Of a DNA stretch of 64,000 bases, positions 43,862 through 52,366 are shown piece by piece. Under the pieces are notes generated by a model. That model had not been told where the DNA came from. It saw nothing but the letters and a program-made list of their open reading frames with translations, and did not search any database. The DNA lies in assembly GCF_900155395.1 (NCBI RefSeq), contig NZ_LT699706.1, positions 1 to 64,000 of the forward strand, written 5' to 3'. The position numbers were made by a program, and so were the translations under genes. The DNA is from Merdibacter massiliensis (GTDB lineage: Bacteria > Bacillota_I > Bacilli_A > Erysipelotrichales > Erysipelotrichaceae). Numbering within the stretch: position 1 is the first letter of the stretch; the number at the start of each line of letters is the position of its first letter.

Positions 43862-44761
43862 ATGTGCAAACGTTTGAATACGAGGCGTTCCGCATACTAT
43901 AAGTGGCTGAAACGTTCCATACCCAGCAATGAACAGGAAGATATGGAATTGGCAGAAATCATCATAGGCTACCATAAAAGATACGGTGGTATCTTAGGAT
44001 ATCGCAGAATGCGCCTATACATCAATCGCGATTATGACAGGCACTACAATACAAAACGGATCCATCGAATCATGAAAATCATGGATGTACATTCATCCAT
44101 CAGGAGAACAAGAACGTGCTGCACAGTGGCAAACAAAGCAAACCAAACAGTAGAGAATGTACTTCACCGCGAATTTGAAGCGTCAAAGCCGAATGAAAAA
44201 TGGACAACGGATGTAACGGAATTCAAGGTCCCGCATTCAACAGAGAAAATATATCTTAGTGCATTTTTAGATCTGTATGACCGTTCGATCATAGCTTGGT
44301 CAATCAGTAACCGAAATGATAATGCGCTTGTATTCGATACGCTTAATAAGGCAATTGAGAAATATCCTGACACACATCCTCTATTTCATTCGGACCGGGG
44401 ATATCAATATACCAGTCCATTATTCCAGAACAAATTGAAAAATTATGGAATGGTACAATCGATGTCCAGGGTAGCCTGTTGTTTAGACAATGGTCCAACA
44501 GAAGGATTATGGGGTATCATTAAAACAGAGATGTACCGAATGTATGAGATCCATACAAAGGAAGATTTAATTCAAGCAATTAGCAAATACATTGATTTTT
44601 ATAACAATCGACGTTATCAAGCTAGATTCGATTCCAAAGCTCCTATGGAAGTAAGAGAGGAGGCGTTCAATAATAAGGCACCTAAAAAATATCCAATTGC
44701 ATATAATCCAAAAATAGCAAAATATAAAGAGACCCTAAAAAACAAAGCCCAATCAGCATGA
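43862..44761 (+). CDS. IS3-family transposase OrfB (DDE catalytic part)
   Basis: 299 residues from the first ATG; the same frame is open upstream to the frameshift site at 43757, so the real product is probably the OrfAB fusion or an OrfB begun at a non-ATG codon. HTH_21 region (RSAYYKWLKR), then the retroviral-integrase fold: first Asp in KWTTDVTEF, second Asp in FHSDRGYQY, and Glu in NGPTEGLWG, with exactly 35 residues between the second Asp and Glu. No stop or deletion is seen in the catalytic region. Confidence 0.93.
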   Translation: MCKRLNTRRSAYYKWLKRSIPSNEQEDMELAEIIIGYHKRYGGILGYRRMRLYINRDYDRHYNTKRIHRIMKIMDVHSSIRRTRTCCTVANKANQTVENVLHREFEASKPNEKWTTDVTEFKVPHSTEKIYLSAFLDLYDRSIIAWSISNRNDNALVFDTLNKAIEKYPDTHPLFHSDRGYQYTSPLFQNKLKNYGMVQSMSRVACCLDNGPTEGLWGIIKTEMYRMYEIHTKEDLIQAISKYIDFYNNRRYQARFDSKAPMEVREEAFNNKAPKKYPIAYNPKIAKYKETLKNKAQSA

Positions 44762-44795
44762 TACTAATTGGGCAAGACTTTTTACTTATTAAACA

Positions 44796-44820
44796 TGTCC
44801 ACTTGACAGGGACCAGATCA
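44796..44820 (-). repeat. Right inverted repeat of the IS
   Basis: Reads TGTCCACTT...ATCA on the + strand; its complement begins TGATCTGGTCCC. AAG direct repeat follows. Confidence 0.85.
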
Positions 44821-44823
44821 AAG

Positions 44824-44841
44824 TAGAAAACTACTTTTTTT
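44824..44841. terminator. Right half of the split obgE/carboxypeptidase terminator
   Basis: TAGAAAACTAC followed by a T-run; partner of 43011-43026. Alone it can only form a 4-base TAG/CTA-type hairpin, so termination of the minus-strand gene here may now be weak. Confidence 0.7.
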
Positions 44842-45977
44842 TATGCGACACCTAAGTATTCTTCTAAAGTCAAATCGGAATTCATGATTTCCTGGGCATA
44901 TTGTACGCCCACATAGCGGATATGCCAAGGCTCGTACATATATCCGGTGATGTTTTCTTTGCCTTGCGGATAACGTAAGATGAATCCATAATCTGCACAG
45001 TGTTCAGCAAGCCATTTACCTGCCGGGGTATTGCCATAGTTATTATCGATTGCTCCTACATCCATCGCTAAACCGCTTTGATGTTCTGAATGACCGGGAC
45101 GTGCAGAGTAACGATCTGCGGCAGCTTGTCCATCACGGGCAACATAGCTGTTGTAGAGATCTGCCTGGTAATTGTAAGAACGATAGCCGGAGATGAGCGG
45201 CATGGAATAGCCGGCATTCGCAGCCCCTGCTTGCAGTTGCATAAAAGCATTGTATGCAGCAGCGTCCAAACCATTTCCATAACTGCTCGGCAATGCATAT
45301 TGCTTGTTGACGAGCAATATGCCATTGATGTAGGTTGGTGTATTTCCATTTGCAGAATCGTTCTTGTTTGATGTTGTTGGAGATGATGAAGAGGATGTTA
45401 CTGTTACCGTATATGACGCTTCTTTCGTATTTCCATTTTTATCGCGGGCAAAAACCGTTACAGAATAATGACCTGCTTGTTGTGCTTGCACATCTTCTTC
45501 GATCCAATAGCCTTCTTTTTCTTGTTTCTGATTGAGGAATGGCAATTCTCCGTCAACAGGATCTTTTACGGATTGGATATTCTCCTTTGCATCAAATGCT
45601 GTTCCTTCTTGGACAGATATAGAAGGTGAGACAAATTTGATTTGGGGCGCCTGCGTGTCTTTGATCGTGACCGTATGAACAAAGGACCGTGTCACATCTT
45701 CTTTTTTTAGGGTATAAGACAAACTTTGTTCTCCGATCTGTCTGCTGTCGATATTGGGCAAAGATGTGAGTTCACCGCCGTCAACAGAAATGATCAACGA
45801 AGAAGGATCTATATTCTCCCCATATTCCAATGTCGTGCTTTCTTTAAATTGAATATGCATTGCATTATACAGCTGCTTGCGATGCTGTTCTTTCAATTGC
45901 CAGAAAATGATACCGATGATGCTTGACGCAACAAAGATACAAATGATAATAATGAGAATAAACTTTTTTCTATTCAT
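44841..45977 (-). CDS. D-alanyl-D-alanine carboxypeptidase, VanY type
   Basis: Zinc peptidase that trims the terminal D-Ala from peptidoglycan stem peptides. 378 residues from ATG 45977, placed 6 bases after AAGGTG; a GTG at 45986 lies in that SD and is less likely. One N-terminal membrane anchor (about 5-25), a middle part with two Ig-like modules (KDTQAPQIKFVSP and YTVTVTSSSSS linker), then a VanY domain (about 215-378): SGYRSYNYQADLY, SARPGHSEHQSGLAMDVG with zinc ligands His and Asp, and EPWHIRYVG with the third ligand. Extracellular side of the membrane. Confidence 0.92.
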   Translation of the reverse strand: MNRKKFILIIIICIFVASSIIGIIFWQLKEQHRKQLYNAMHIQFKESTTLEYGENIDPSSLIISVDGGELTSLPNIDSRQIGEQSLSYTLKKEDVTRSFVHTVTIKDTQAPQIKFVSPSISVQEGTAFDAKENIQSVKDPVDGELPFLNQKQEKEGYWIEEDVQAQQAGHYSVTVFARDKNGNTKEASYTVTVTSSSSSPTTSNKNDSANGNTPTYINGILLVNKQYALPSSYGNGLDAAAYNAFMQLQAGAANAGYSMPLISGYRSYNYQADLYNSYVARDGQAAADRYSARPGHSEHQSGLAMDVGAIDNNYGNTPAGKWLAEHCADYGFILRYPQGKENITGYMYEPWHIRYVGVQYAQEIMNSDLTLEEYLGVA

Positions 45978-46012
45978 GCTGTTCACCTTCTTTATAAATG
46001 TATTATATCTAT

Positions 46013-46041
46013 TTTTTGTTTTTAAGAATAGGCGTTTGCTT
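46013..46041 (-). promoter_or_regulatory. Possible promoter of the carboxypeptidase gene
   Basis: On the minus strand a TATAAT stands about 25 bases upstream of the SD, in the A/T-rich gap to nudC; the -35 is weak (TTCTTA). Approximate coordinates. Confidence 0.35.
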
Positions 46042-46066
46042 TGATTTATTGCGTTTTGTAATACTT

Positions 46067-46095
46067 TTGTATTAAATGTCGTTTGTTGTTATAAT
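46067..46095 (+). promoter_or_regulatory. Promoter of nudC-exoA
   Basis: TTGTAT (46067-46072), 17 bases, TATAAT (46090-46095) with TGT before it. Confidence 0.65.
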
Positions 46096-46119
46096 AGGGA
46101 ACGAAAAGAGGGAATCATA

Positions 46120-47010
46120 ATGATACAAGACATTGCACCACATCGTTTCGATAATCAATATCATCCACGGATGCCGCGGTTAGATGATATGGTTTTGCTA
46201 TATCGAAAAAATCGTATTTATATGCAAGAAGACGGGAAATATCCAACGGTCAAAGAATTAGCCGAAGAAGACCGAATGCAATTGCAATATCTGTTTCAAA
46301 TGGATCACGTTGCTTATTTTACATTATTGAAAGAACCACGCTATCTGCCGGCAGGTTATGCATTTTTAGTTACCAGACATTTACGCGGTCTGCACAACAA
46401 CCATATTGCATTCGCAGGAATCAGTGGTTATCAGTTGTGGAGCTGGTATCAAAGCAGGATGTTTTGCGGCAGTTGTGGAAGAAGCATGCAACATGATGAA
46501 AAAGAAAGAATGATGCGCTGTACGCATTGCGGGAACGTGGAATATCCGAAGATCTGTCCAGCCGTGATCGTTGGCGTGATCAAGGGAGATTCGATCATCT
46601 TAACAAGATATGCAGGAAGAAGCTATACAAAGGACGCATTGATTGCCGGTTTTTGCGAGATTGGTGAAACATTGGAACAGACCGTACGCAGAGAAGTAAT
46701 GGAAGAAGTTGGCTTAAAAGTAAAAAATATACAATATTATAAAAGTCAGCCATGGTCTTTTACCGATACGTTGCTGATGGGATTCTTTTGTGAAGTAGAT
46801 GGAGATGATAAGATCGTTTTAGATGAAAATGAGCTGTCATCCGCACGTTTTGTACGACGAGAAGATATCATGGAAGACGAAGAACAGATTTCTTTGACTG
46901 GAGAGATGATGCAGATGTTCAAGCATGGGAGCATTTCAATCAAAAATATAGAGAATGTATGTTACAATGAGTGCAATAAAAAGCATGAGGAGGAAAAAGA
47001 ATGCGTTTGA
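46120..47010 (+). CDS. nudC: NAD(H) pyrophosphatase, NudC type
   Basis: Nudix hydrolase that splits NADH and can remove NAD caps from RNA. 296 residues. N-terminal domain, a four-Cys zinc ribbon (CGSCG ... CTHCG), then the Nudix box GFCEIGETLEQTVRREVMEEVGL and the NudC-specific motif SQPWSF (usually SQPWPFP). Its end overlaps exoA by ten bases, so the two are coupled. Confidence 0.92.
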   Translation: MIQDIAPHRFDNQYHPRMPRLDDMVLLYRKNRIYMQEDGKYPTVKELAEEDRMQLQYLFQMDHVAYFTLLKEPRYLPAGYAFLVTRHLRGLHNNHIAFAGISGYQLWSWYQSRMFCGSCGRSMQHDEKERMMRCTHCGNVEYPKICPAVIVGVIKGDSIILTRYAGRSYTKDALIAGFCEIGETLEQTVRREVMEEVGLKVKNIQYYKSQPWSFTDTLLMGFFCEVDGDDKIVLDENELSSARFVRREDIMEDEEQISLTGEMMQMFKHGSISIKNIENVCYNECNKKHEEEKECV

Positions 47011-47756
47011 TATCATGGAATGTAAACGGGCTTCGCGCTTGTATCAATAAAGGCTTTTATGATTTCTTTAAAGAAATAGATGCGGACATCTTCTGTTTGC
47101 AAGAGACAAAAATGCAGCCGGGGCAAGCAGAAATCTTGTCGGAAGGCTATCATCAATATATGAATTCCGCTCAGCGAAAAGGATACAGCGGAGTCATGGT
47201 CTTTACCAAGAAAGAACCTTTGCAGGTAACGTATGGTCTGGGAATAGAAGAACATGATCAGGAAGGACGTGTGATCACTTGCGAGTATGATGCGTTTTAT
47301 CTTGTAACTTGTTATACGCCCAATGCAAAAGAAGGATTGGCGCGACTGGATTACCGAATGAAATGGGAAGATGATTTCTTGGCCTATCTAAAAAAATTAG
47401 ATGAAAAGAAGCCGGTGATCCTGTGCGGTGATCTGAATGTTGCTAAAGAAGAGATCGATCTAAAAAATCCAAAGACCAACCGCCGCAATGCTGGTTTCAG
47501 CGATGAGGAACGTGATAAAATGCGTAGACTGCTCGCAAATGGTTTTACAGATAGTTTTCGCTATCTATATCCGGATAAAGAAGGTATCTACTCATGGTGG
47601 AGTTATCGATTCAATGCTCGTAAAAATAATGCAGGATGGCGTATTGATTATTTTATCGTATCTGACCGCATAAAAGAACAGATCGCAGACTCGAAAATTC
47701 ATACGGAAATCTATGGAAGCGATCATTGTCCGGTTGAGCTGGACATTGAAATTTAA
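47001..47756 (+). CDS. exoA: Exodeoxyribonuclease III / AP endonuclease
   Basis: Base-excision-repair enzyme that cuts at abasic sites. 251 residues. Seen: LISWNVNGLRA, DIFCLQETKM (metal-binding Glu), VTCYTPNAKEGLARLDYRMKWE, GDLNVAKEEIDLKNPKTNRRNAGF, and the C-terminal GSDHCPVELDI with catalytic Asp-His. SD AGGAGGAAAA lies in the end of nudC. Confidence 0.96.
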   Translation: MRLISWNVNGLRACINKGFYDFFKEIDADIFCLQETKMQPGQAEILSEGYHQYMNSAQRKGYSGVMVFTKKEPLQVTYGLGIEEHDQEGRVITCEYDAFYLVTCYTPNAKEGLARLDYRMKWEDDFLAYLKKLDEKKPVILCGDLNVAKEEIDLKNPKTNRRNAGFSDEERDKMRRLLANGFTDSFRYLYPDKEGIYSWWSYRFNARKNNAGWRIDYFIVSDRIKEQIADSKIHTEIYGSDHCPVELDIEI

Positions 47757-47789
47757 AAACAGCAGTTTGAACTAAACTGCTGTTTTCTT
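47755..47789 (+). terminator. Terminator of nudC-exoA
   Basis: AACAGCAGTTT and AAACTGCTGTT form an 11-base stem with small loop and a TTTCTT tail. Confidence 0.85.
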
Positions 47790-47806
47790 AAGAAGCATGA
47801 TATAAT
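47778..47806 (+). promoter_or_regulatory. Probable promoter of ruvAB
   Basis: TATAAT (47801-47806) with TGA before it; the -35 TGCTGT (47778-47783, 17 bases) is weak and lies in the preceding terminator stem. Confidence 0.45.
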
Positions 47807-47821
47807 AAAGCAGGTGATAAG

Positions 47822-48403
47822 ATGATAGCTTTTATTAAAGGAATGATTTACAGTACGACAGCAGATTCGGTGATCATTGAGAATCATGGAATCGGCTATC
47901 GGGTATATGTAGCAAATCCGCAAAATTTACGTTTAAATAGCGATGTCATTCTTTATACGTATCAACAGGTACGGGAAGACGATATCTCTTTATTTGGTTT
48001 CCTGACAATGGAAGAATATGAATTATTTGTTCGGCTGATTTCAGTAAAAGGAGTAGGGGCTCGGACCGCACTTGCTATGCTGGGTGTTTGCAACGTAAAA
48101 ACATTAATAGCACATATTGAAAATAATGATGTAAAGGCATTGAAAAGCTTGCCGGGAATCGGTGCAAAAACGGCTTCGCAGATCGTATTGGATCTAAAAG
48201 GAAAATTAGTGGAAGAAAGCATTGAAGTGAGTGCACAGGAAAATCAAGAACTCAAGGATGCGATGGAGGCATTGCGTGCTTTGGGTTATCGAAGCGGAGA
48301 ATTGAATGCATTGCACAAAGAATTAGCAGCAATGGAAGAAATGACTTGCGATGCCTATGTTCGCAAAGCTTTGAGCATCATGGCTAAGAAAAGCGGGGTA
48401 TGA
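47822..48403 (+). CDS. ruvA: Holliday junction helicase subunit RuvA
   Basis: Tetramer that binds four-way junctions. 193 residues: N-terminal OB fold ([25 protein letters not shown]), two helix-hairpin-helix motifs ([16 protein letters not shown] and [22 protein letters not shown]), and a flexible linker with the C-terminal RuvB-binding domain. Overlaps ruvB by four bases. Confidence 0.97.
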   Translation: MIAFIKGMIYSTTADSVIIENHGIGYRVYVANPQNLRLNSDVILYTYQQVREDDISLFGFLTMEEYELFVRLISVKGVGARTALAMLGVCNVKTLIAHIENNDVKALKSLPGIGAKTASQIVLDLKGKLVEESIEVSAQENQELKDAMEALRALGYRSGELNALHKELAAMEEMTCDAYVRKALSIMAKKSGV

Positions 48404-49434
48404 GAATGGAACGAATGGTTTCAAATGAAAAAGAGCGTATGGATGAAGGGGAGATCACCCTTCGTCCGCAAACGCTGGATGAATATATCGGTCAACGTCA
48501 ATTAAAAGAAAATCTGCGTGTCTTCATTGATGCGGCAAAACAGCGTAATGAAGCATTAGATCATGTATTGTTGTATGGACCTCCGGGTTTAGGAAAAACG
48601 ACGCTTTCGTATATTTTGGCAAATGAAATGGGGGGTCATTTAAAGACGACCAGCGGTCCTTCTATTGAAAAAAGCGGTGATCTGGCAGCCATATTATCGA
48701 CATTGGAAGCAGGAGATGTCTTGTTTATCGATGAGATCCATCGTCTGCCAAAACAGGTAGAGGAAATTTTGTATCCGGCTATGGAAGATTACTGTATCGA
48801 TATCGTGGTGGGAAAAGACAGTTCTACTGTACGAAGCATTCGTCTCGATCTTCCGCCATTTACTTTGGTTGGAGCCACGACACGTGCCGGCGATCTGACT
48901 GCCCCGCTTCGTGATCGTTTCGGCATCAGTGCGCAATTAGAATTTTATGAACTGGAGGATCTGGAAAAAATCATCCGCCGCAGTGCAAAAGTATTGGATA
49001 CTGCGATCGATGAAGAAGCAGTGCATGAGATAGCTTTGCGCTCACGCGGAACTCCGCGAATTGCAAATCGTCTATTTCGAAGGGTGCGCGACTTTGCACA
49101 GGTATTGAATGACGGTGTCGTATCGAAAGAAATCGCGAAAGATGCGCTTGATCGTTTGAAAGTCGATCATTTAGGATTGGATAGTGTCGATCATAAATAT
49201 ATCAAAGGAATCATTGAGCGATTTAAAGGCGGACCGGTAGGATTGGAGGCCATCGCCTCTTCGATCGGGGAAGAAAGCATGACGCTGGAAGATGTGTATG
49301 AACCATATTTATTACAGATTGGTTTTATCAACCGCACGCCCCGCGGCAGGGTCGTAACTGAAAAAGCCTATGCACATTTTGGTTATACACACCATGACGA
49401 TTTATTCTCTCTTTCACAAGAAGATGATCAATGA
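48400..49434 (+). CDS. ruvB: Holliday junction helicase motor RuvB
   Basis: AAA+ motor driving branch migration. 344 residues. Seen: [39 protein letters not shown] (Walker A), [17 protein letters not shown] (Walker B), [20 protein letters not shown] (sensor/Arg finger), and the C-terminal winged helix ending [19 protein letters not shown]. Start ATG 48400 or the in-frame ATG 48406. Its 3' end overlaps the converging YrzE-like gene by seven bases. Confidence 0.97.
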   Translation: MRMERMVSNEKERMDEGEITLRPQTLDEYIGQRQLKENLRVFIDAAKQRNEALDHVLLYGPPGLGKTTLSYILANEMGGHLKTTSGPSIEKSGDLAAILSTLEAGDVLFIDEIHRLPKQVEEILYPAMEDYCIDIVVGKDSSTVRSIRLDLPPFTLVGATTRAGDLTAPLRDRFGISAQLEFYELEDLEKIIRRSAKVLDTAIDEEAVHEIALRSRGTPRIANRLFRRVRDFAQVLNDGVVSKEIAKDALDRLKVDHLGLDSVDHKYIKGIIERFKGGPVGLEAIASSIGEESMTLEDVYEPYLLQIGFINRTPRGRVVTEKAYAHFGYTHHDDLFSLSQEDDQ

Positions 49435-49772
49435 CGAAGAATGCAAGGAAAGAACAAAGCGGAGCATAGCCAAAGCAGATGATGAAGAAAAAAATGTATT
49501 CCATTGGTATTTTCTTGTATCAGAAAAGATAGCAGTATTAAAAAGAATGTCATGAGAAGTGCTTGGATAAGCACTTTTTTTTCAATGAAAAAGCCAAAAC
49601 AGAGACCGCTGATCAAAAAGGAAACATAAGGCAATATTCTGTTGAATAAATGATACAGATCTGTTGAAATCCAATCAAAAGTGTATAGCGATGAAGAAAT
49701 AACAGAGAATAAGAACATCAGGACGAATAAGCTGATCCATGCAAACAAATAAGGTTTTGCCCACGTTTTCAT
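49428..49772 (-). CDS. Small four-helix membrane protein, YrzE-like (TIGR04086)
   Basis: 114 residues with four predicted membrane helices (about 8-28, 45-62, 66-86, 95-112) and no other domain. GAGGTG lies 6 bases before the minus-strand ATG, which supports it as a real gene. In Bacillus the YrzE family gene sits in this same block (ruvAB ... yrzE, yrbG, spoVB, yrzD, secDF), so position supports the name; here it is inverted. A + strand terminator (49557-49582) lies inside its coding region. Function unknown. Confidence 0.7.
   Translation of the reverse strand: MKTWAKPYLFAWISLFVLMFLFSVISSSLYTFDWISTDLYHLFNRILPYVSFLISGLCFGFFIEKKVLIQALLMTFFLILLSFLIQENTNGIHFFLHHLLWLCSALFFPCILRH
49557..49582 (+). 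terminator. Terminator of ruvAB, inside the opposite gene
   Basis: AAGTGCTT (49558-49565), loop GGAT, AAGCACTT then a T-run. It lies about 120 bases past the ruvB stop and within the minus-strand YrzE-like gene. Confidence 0.75.
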
Positions 49773-49814
49773 TCAATTCACCTCATTGCAGAATATGATA
49801 GAAAGGATGAAATT

Positions 49815-50489
49815 ATGATAGATGAGATTGCTTCTTATTTTGAATTGATGGTCAAATGCATCATCGTTTATTTTGTGATCATCCTGGCACTTCGGTTAAT
49901 GGGAAAAAGAGAAGTAGGCGAACTGAGTGTCATTGATGTCGTCATCTATCTAGTCATGTCAGAACTATTGGCAATCTCGATAACGGATACCAAAGCCAGC
50001 ATTTTCCGTTCTTTGATTCCCATTACAATTTTGGCTTTGATGCAAATCGGCATTTCCTGGATCTTGTTGAAGAACAAATACATTCGCGATCTTTTCGATG
50101 GCAAAGCTGTGATCCTAATAGAAAATGGACATATTGATCAAAGTGTAATGCGCAGAGAGCGCTACAGCATTGATGATCTGATGTCGCAAATCCACAGTAA
50201 AGATCTGTCCTCACCGGCAGAAGTAGCTTTTGCGATATTGGAAAATAATGGAACATTGTCGATCTTGCCGAAAAATAGCTGCCGTGTCCGCTATCCGCAG
50301 CCATTGATCAGTGACGGCAAGATCAACAAAATGGCATTGCAGCATATTGGAAAAAACGAAGAATGGCTGCAACAGCAGGTAAAACGCCAAGGAACGATCA
50401 TCAAAGATGTTTTTTTATGTTTGTATCAAAAAGATGGACTTTTCATCATCAAGAGGGAATTGAAGCAAAGGTATGGCGATGATAGATAA
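49815..50489 (+). CDS. DUF421 (YetF/YrbG) membrane protein
   Basis: 224 residues. Three N-terminal membrane helices (about 12-32, 38-57, 65-85) with the conserved RLMGKREVGELSVIDVV motif between the first two, then two cytoplasmic or surface modules (KAVILIENGHID, RRERYSIDDLMSQI and AEVAFAILENNGTLSILPK). YrbG of Bacillus lies at the same place before spoVB. Function of the family is not settled; some members affect spore coat or germination. SD AAAGGATG precedes the ATG. Its last 41 bases overlap the converging flippase gene. Confidence 0.88.
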   Translation: MIDEIASYFELMVKCIIVYFVIILALRLMGKREVGELSVIDVVIYLVMSELLAISITDTKASIFRSLIPITILALMQIGISWILLKNKYIRDLFDGKAVILIENGHIDQSVMRRERYSIDDLMSQIHSKDLSSPAEVAFAILENNGTLSILPKNSCRVRYPQPLISDGKINKMALQHIGKNEEWLQQQVKRQGTIIKDVFLCLYQKDGLFIIKRELKQRYGDDR

Positions 50490-51765
50490 GCAATAAGCGA
50501 ACAGCATGAAGCAGGGTCGTTATGAGCATGCCGCCGGTCAATGCAATCAATAAGGCATACTCTTGCAAGAGAGGCGTAAGCAAAAGAACACAGAGAAGAC
50601 GAAAGAGAGAGCCGAGCAATGTATCACAAAATGCTTGTGCACTATAAGAACAGGCATGCAAAAGGGCGCTTAAAGGCGGCTGCAGGCTGTAAAGCAAGAA
50701 GGGGATCGATAATAAATGCAATTGATAGGAACCGTTGCTCGTATGATAGAAAAGCTGAAATATTTGTGTGTGAAAAAAGAAACAAAAAAAGCTATAGGCG
50801 ATGCCGAACAGAAGGCAGCAAATCAAGATAGAGCAGCCGCTTTTTTTAGCTTGTTTCATCTGACGGTGTGCGATTGCATAAGAGAAAGACGGCAATAGAT
50901 AATTGCTTAATGTAATGCTCAGAAAACTGGGCATTGTCAACAAAGGCAGTGTATATCCATTTAACAAGCCATAACCGGCTATGACTTTTTGACTTGAAGC
51001 GGGATCGAGCAGCAAGAGCATGAAGATAGGTTCTAAAAAATAGGTCAATGATCCGGTGATCCTGCTTCCCATCATTGGCATAGATATACAGAGAATTTCT
51101 TTGATTTGCGTATGGGGAAAGGAACGAAATGTCTTTGGCAGGATACAGATATGCTGTAATCGAAAACGAAGATGAATCAGCATATACAGACAACTGGCTA
51201 GTTCTCCAACAGTTACGCTGAACATCGCCAGCGCTGCTAATGTTATCGGATCGTGCATAGGAATGAATTGAAAGCAGACGACCAAGAAGAAGATACGTGC
51301 CGCCTCTTCGTAAAACTGTGTAATATTGGCTTGATAATGGTGTTGTATGCCTTGCAGATATCCTTTTAACAATCCGCTGCAGGCAACTGTCGGAAGCAAG
51401 GGAAGAATTGCTTTCAGCACTGGAATCAGCTGAACATCATGCAATAGATCTTTAGCTAAATAAGGTAATAATAGAATATACAGCAGAATTGTAAAAAAAG
51501 TGGTAATCGCCGTTATAGAGATAGAGGCTATCAATGGCATCTTAGGATATTTGCTTTGCGCAGTGAGCTTGCTAAGGGCGCCGGGAATGCCCTGCTGGAC
51601 GACACTGATCAAAAAGACCATGGTAGGAACGGTCATCGAATAATATGTCATTGCCTCACTTCCCAGTTTCCTTGCTAATAAGATGCGTACAAAAAAAGAT
51701 AATAATTTTGCTAAAATAGAAAGATAAATAAGATGAAATGCTGAAATAAATATTTTCTTTTTCAT
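50449..51765 (-). CDS. SpoVB-like lipid flippase (MOP superfamily)
   Basis: 438 residues with 12 to 14 membrane helices; start ATG 51765 gives the family N-terminus MKKKIFISAFHLIYLSILAKLLSFFVRILLARKLGSEA (shown here by its position, about residues 1-38). SpoVB/MurJ-like proteins move lipid-linked wall precursors across the membrane. Position next to DUF421 and comN-secDF matches Bacillus spoVB, but here the gene is on the opposite strand. The SD is weak (GTGG only). The 3' end overlaps DUF421 by 41 bases and no terminator follows. I cannot tell from sequence whether it serves sporulation or general wall synthesis. Confidence 0.85.
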   Translation of the reverse strand: MKKKIFISAFHLIYLSILAKLLSFFVRILLARKLGSEAMTYYSMTVPTMVFLISVVQQGIPGALSKLTAQSKYPKMPLIASISITAITTFFTILLYILLLPYLAKDLLHDVQLIPVLKAILPLLPTVACSGLLKGYLQGIQHHYQANITQFYEEAARIFFLVVCFQFIPMHDPITLAALAMFSVTVGELASCLYMLIHLRFRLQHICILPKTFRSFPHTQIKEILCISMPMMGSRITGSLTYFLEPIFMLLLLDPASSQKVIAGYGLLNGYTLPLLTMPSFLSITLSNYLLPSFSYAIAHRQMKQAKKSGCSILICCLLFGIAYSFFCFFFHTQIFQLFYHTSNGSYQLHLLSIPFLLYSLQPPLSALLHACSYSAQAFCDTLLGSLFRLLCVLLLTPLLQEYALLIALTGGMLITTLLHAVRLLLIYHRHTFASIPS

Positions 51766-52078
51766 TTGACCACGCTCATAAATCACTATATGTATTTGAT
51801 ATACAAAATATGTCTGATCAGGAGCAGGCTTTTTTTTGCAGAGTGAAACGGTTTTGATTATAAAAAGCAAATGATAGAAAATTTTGCGTGCGGATATATC
51901 AAATAATTGTGACAGAAACGGGCTATTGTCCTGTGCATAATACAGGATGCAGCTATTTCATCTGCGAATAGCAGACAGCAAAGAAAGAAAGGAAAAGGAA
52001 AGGATAAAAAAATTCATACAAAACTCATAGAAATAATGATATAATGTATAAGCTGTATTTAGGGAAGGGGGCAAGTGA
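51766..52078. other. Intergenic region between the flippase gene and comN
   Basis: Holds the divergent upstream regions. On the + strand GTCTG (51812-51816) pairs with CAGGC (51825-51829) followed by eight T: a weak terminator-like hairpin. CCTGT/ACAGG (51930-51946) and GCTATT/AATAGC (51952-51972) form two further small hairpins ahead of the comN promoter. A 27-codon frame from ATG 51947 is open but has no SD. No known RNA is recognised. Confidence 0.4.
52040..52045 (+). promoter_or_regulatory. -10 box of the comN-secDF promoter
   Basis: TATAAT preceded by TGA (extended -10); no convincing -35 at the right distance. Confidence 0.5.
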
Positions 52079-52366
52079 ATGGAGCGTATATTGCAAAATC
52101 CATATATTCAACTTGCAATTCATCTGCAATTATGCAAATTGCAGCGCGAACAGCTGCCTTCTCTAACTTATCAACATATCGAAGATACACTTCGTGGGTA
52201 TGTTTGGAAGCGAAAACAACCACAAGACCTCCAAGAGGCGGTCAACGATATCCTGCAATTAAAAGTAGGAGAAATCGTCGCTTTCCTAACAAAGCAAGTG
52301 ATCATCATGGGTAAATCAGCAGACTTGGACGAAGTATATCGGAAAATTGGAGGAATGAGTAAATGA
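52079..52366 (+). CDS. comN: ComN/YrzD-type post-transcriptional regulator
   Basis: 95 residues, helical, no membrane segment. Small size, place just before secDF and the pattern around TYQHIEDTLRGYVW and VGEIVAFLTKQVIIMGKSADLDEV agree with ComN (YrzD), which in Bacillus binds comE mRNA and affects late competence gene expression. SD AAGGGGGC precedes the ATG; the stop overlaps secDF by four bases, so the two are coupled. Confidence 0.8.
   Translation: MERILQNPYIQLAIHLQLCKLQREQLPSLTYQHIEDTLRGYVWKRKQPQDLQEAVNDILQLKVGEIVAFLTKQVIIMGKSADLDEVYRKIGGMSK

Larger units (their letters stand above)
43033..44820 (+). mobile_element. Complete IS3-family insertion sequence (IS150-like)
   Basis: 1,788 bases. 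Imperfect 25-base inverted repeats begin TGAT and share AAGTGGACA at their inner ends (43033-43057 and 44796-44820; 20 of 25 positions match). A 3-base direct repeat AAG flanks it at 43030-43032 and 44821-44823, as expected for this family. It carries orfA and, in the -1 frame, orfB with an intact DDE triad. A run of seven A at 43751-43757 is a likely frameshift site. Both reading frames are open, so it may be active. Confidence 0.92.

Noticed and set aside
43033-44820. Reading the two IS genes as a host two-gene system
   Set aside because: Inverted repeats, 3-base direct repeats and the DDE(35) triad identify an IS3-family element.
49370-49555. 61-residue + ORF overlapping the end of ruvB
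   Set aside because: No SD, out of frame with ruvB, and antisense to the YrzE-like gene, which has a good SD and four clear membrane helices.
50449-51765. Flippase as proof of sporulation ability
   Set aside because: SpoVB/MurJ-like flippases occur in non-sporulating bacteria; no spore-specific gene or promoter is seen in the window.
51947-52030. 27-codon ORF before comN
   Set aside because: No SD and no plausible promoter; Lys/Glu-rich reading comes from a purine-rich stretch.
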